Shown: positions 14,241 through 16,343 of the stretch, in pieces | Layout: every line of letters begins with the position of its first letter | Numbering within the stretch: the stretch's first letter is position 1 | DNA from: NORP240 sp942492445 | GTDB lineage: Bacteria > Pseudomonadota > Gammaproteobacteria > Pseudomonadales > Pseudohongiellaceae | DNA length: 16,343 nucleotides | Assembly: GCA_942492445.1 (NCBI GenBank) | Contig: CALOEW010000007.1 | Span: 1 to 16,343, forward strand | Direction: 5' to 3' | Notes under the pieces: model-generated | Told to the model about the DNA's origin: nothing | Database searches by the model: none | The model's input: the letters and a program-made list of their open reading frames with translations, nothing else | Position numbers and translations under genes: made by a program

Positions 14241-16343
14241 CTGGCGTGTGGAGCAGCGACTATCGCGGCGTGTGGCACCTGAACGAGACGTCCGGCTCGC
14301 ATTCCGATGTGTCGGGACAGGGCCACACGGCCACGAGCAGCGGCGGCGTGATTCAGAATGCTGCCGGCCGGATCGACGGCGCTGACGATTTCGACGGCAA
14401 CGACGACTACCTCATCGTCAATGGTGCCGATACGGGACTCCAGATCGCCGGCGACATCACCCTGCAGGCCTGGGTCAACATCGACGCGTACCCGGCCAGC
14501 AACGGGGCTGCCGTGGTGGAGTTCTCCGGGTTCGGCGACAGCGAGAACACCAACTATCTCTACGCAATCGTCTTGCAGCAGAACGGCGACATCTCGCTGG
14601 GCCATGAGACCGGAGCGGGCGTGGACGTGTTCCAGGACATGGGCGTCACCCTGAGCCTGGATACCTGGCACCACCTCGCGGCCGTGCGCGACGCTGCCGC
14701 CGACACGTGGACCCTGTACGTGGACGGCGTGCAGGCCGGCGCCCCGTTCGCCTATGGCGCGGACGCGACGGGTGGATCCGTCGCCGACCTGTACATGGGC
14801 TGGGACAACCAGTACTTCGACGGCACCATCGACGAGGTGCGCGTTGCGGCTTCAGCCCGCAGCGCCGACTGGGTCGCCGCCCAGCATGCCTCCCAGTCCG
14901 ACGGGTTCATCACCTACGGGCCCGCGCAGACCCAGGCGAGCGTCCTCGACAACGACCTCGATGTGGACGGCGACAGCCTGACCGCACAGCTTGTCTCCGG
15001 GCCGACCAACGCGGCGGCGTTCACCCTGAACCCGGACGGAAGCTTCACTTATACGCCGGCTGCCGATTTCAACGGCGTCGACAGCTTTCAGTACCGCGCC
15101 TTCGACGGCTCTCAGTACTCCGCGCCGGCGACGGTGAACATCACCGTGAATGCCGTGAACGACGATCCCGTGCTCGACGACAGCGTGGCCTCCACGACCT
15201 ACACCGACGGCGCCGGCGCGGTGGTCATCGATCCGGGCATGGGGGCCACCGACGCCGATGGCCTGGACTTCGACGGCGGCACCCTGACGGTGCAGTTCCT
15301 GAGCGGCAACGACGCCGGTGACGTGCTGTCGGTGCGCGACCAGGGCACCTCGCCCGGCGAGGTGTCGGTCTCCGGGGTCAGCGTGTCCTACAACCCCGGC
15401 GCGGGCGCGGTGGTGGTGGGCACGCTGTCCGGCGGCACCGACGCCACGGGTCCGCTGGTCATCACCTTCAACGCCGCCGCGGATCAGGCCGCGGTGCAGG
15501 CCGTGGCGCGCAACGTCACCTATGACAACGCCTCGGTGGTGCCGGCGGAGAACAAGCGGGTCGTGCAGTTCGCCCTCACCGACGGCGACGGCGGCACGAG
15601 CAATGACGAGACGGTGGATGTCAGATTCGTTGCCGAGCGCGTGCTGTGGTTCTCGGCCGAGGGCGACGAGTCGCCCAGCGACGCGCTGGGCGGCGCGCAG
15701 AACTGGCTGTCCGGCGACGTGGTCGAGTTCGGCAACGGCGCCACGTTCGAGACCGGCGCCGGCACTGCCGGTCCGTTCGCCAACCGGTTCTCGTTCACGG
15801 GCGTGAACCAGTCCACCTTCGCGGCCGAGCAGGCGGATCTGCGCGCCGTCCACTACGTTCGTACGCTGCTGACCCTGGGATCCGGCGGTGATACCTATGA
15901 TCTGAAGCCGGGCGATGTCATCGGTGCCATCGACAACGTCGACACGATCCGCCTCACGAGCAGCAACGCGACTTTCATCGACGTGGACCGCCAGGATCTG
16001 TTCGTGTTCACGCCGGACACGCCGGGGGACTATTCGGCGGGAACCTTCACGAAGCTGCTGGAGAACCCGTTCGGCAGGAACATCCACGCGATCACCCTGG
16101 TCGAGGAGAACACGCATCTCGGCTTTCCGGAATCGTCGTCCGTGAACCTGTTGTTGGCGGGCGACTTCCTCGTTGCATACTCCGGTTCCGGCGATCACGA
16201 CGACGTCTACAAGTTCACCGCAGCGAAGGTCGTGTCCGCCACGGACGTCGGAACACCGACGAAGATGCTGGAGGGCGCGAACCTCGGCTTCTCCGACCAG
16301 GTGCAGGGGCTGGACCTGGTGGAGCAGGACGTGACCCTGGGCG
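14231..16343 (+). CDS. Large LamG / cadherin-like secreted or surface protein, internal fragment
   Basis: An uninterrupted frame of about 704 codons with no start or stop in the window. Domains by rough residue from 14231: a concanavalin-type LamG domain (1-220) with GVWHLNETSG, DGNDDYLIV, WVNIDAYP, TWHHLAAVRD, LYVDG and DGTIDEVRV; a tandem-95/cadherin-like repeat (about 235-310) with VLDNDLDVDGDSL, NPDGSFTYTPAADFNGVDSF and VNDDPVL; a second cadherin/Ig-like unit (about 312-468) rich in D and G, ending FALTDGDGGTSNDETV; and a tail (from about 470) with LWFSAEGDE and two diverged units near 586-704 sharing D-x-F/Y-x-F and LVE-x-x-T/V-x-LG. Such domains occur in large calcium-binding extracellular adhesins. 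The opening QDRAGVWSSDYRGVWHL resembles the stretch that often follows a DUF2341 domain, so sequence is missing upstream. GC is far higher than in the rest of the window. Confidence 0.82.
15988..16343 (+). repeat. Diverged protein repeats of about 70-73 residues in the exoprotein tail
   Basis: DRQDLFVF (codons from about 15988) is followed by FTKLLENPF and LVEENTHLG. About 70 codons on, HDDVYKF (from about 16198) is followed by PTKMLEGANLG, then LDLVEQDVTLG at the window end. The order and spacing of the aromatic D-x-F/Y-x-F, the K-L/M-L-E and the LVE-x-x-x-x-LG positions repeat. The DNA itself is too diverged to show the repeat. Confidence 0.5.

Noticed and set aside
14231..14674. Continuation of the hrpA frame as an N-terminal 149-residue extension
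   Set aside because: It is exactly antisense to the LamG-type coding frame, is low in complexity and GC-driven (A, V, G, R rich), and has no helicase homology.
14707..15806. Two plus-strand open frames of 204 and 162 codons
   Set aside because: They are out-of-frame readings of the exoprotein gene and give arginine-rich, non-family proteins.
14852..16198. Minus-strand open frame of 448 codons
   Set aside because: Antisense to the exoprotein frame in GC-rich DNA where stop codons are rare; the product is rich in H, R, V and G without any recognisable domain.
1..16343. CRISPR array, phage structural genes, toxin-antitoxin or restriction genes
   Set aside because: No regularly spaced direct repeats and no recognisable proteins of these kinds on either strand.

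Overview
The main part of the window (about 1-14,230, moderate GC) looks like the chromosome of a gammaproteobacterium. The GltX carries the Pseudomonas-like signatures GDPHVGTA and KLSKR and is followed by tRNA-Ala(GGC). DusA, a TerB-like protein, the outer-membrane lipid protein MlaA and a long DUF3418-type HrpA fit the same group. From about 14,231 to the end the base composition becomes clearly GC-richer. The plus strand there carries an open frame of about 704 codons for a secreted or surface LamG/cadherin-like protein that breaks directly into the 5' part of hrpA. This is a chimeric join, either an assembly artefact or a real rearrangement, and it must be settled before either flanking gene is interpreted.

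Layout. (1) 7-4911, minus strand: a tightly overlapping four-gene catabolic operon in the order CitMHS-family carboxylate transporter, AtuA-like protein (DUF1446), its small AtuA C-terminal-type partner, and acetoacetyl-CoA synthetase. The transporter probably starts at a TTG (4911) behind a strong ribosome binding site. (2) 4923-5073: a 151-bp mini-element with IS21-type ends, built from four copies of TTGCA-N8/9-TGACYCA, two facing inward at each end. Its left end lies 11 bp from the transporter start codon and its right end truncates a tyrosine-integrase pseudogene (5074-5588) that also has an in-frame nonsense codon. (3) 5746-5821: tRNA-Ala(GGC) with a near-consensus promoter of its own. 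The integrase remnant lies just past its 3' end, the usual place for a tRNA-borne island, so the operon may be island cargo or an old flank. (4) 5929-7434: gltX, preceded by a TATAAT -10 box and a 52-bp perfect-arm palindrome in its leader. (5) 7752-9300, plus strand: dusA and a terB-like gene. dusA has a 26-bp tandem duplication that shifts its frame and replaces its C-terminus. (6) 9318-10083, minus: mlaA with a one-base frameshift near its end and no lipobox cysteine. (7) 10445-about 14230, minus: hrpA lacking its N-terminus. (8) 14231-16343: the GC-rich exoprotein fragment, open at both ends.

How the genes fit together. The operon suggests import of a di- or tricarboxylate, processing by the AtuA-like pair, and activation of acetoacetate to acetoacetyl-CoA; the substrate is not visible from sequence. 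gltX, tRNA-Ala, dusA and hrpA are translation and RNA housekeeping genes. mlaA belongs to outer-membrane lipid asymmetry maintenance. No CRISPR array, rRNA or complete transposase gene was seen. The most unusual items are the mini-element with its four end repeats, the three frame-altering lesions (integrase, dusA, mlaA), the gltX leader palindrome, and the chimeric join near 14,230.
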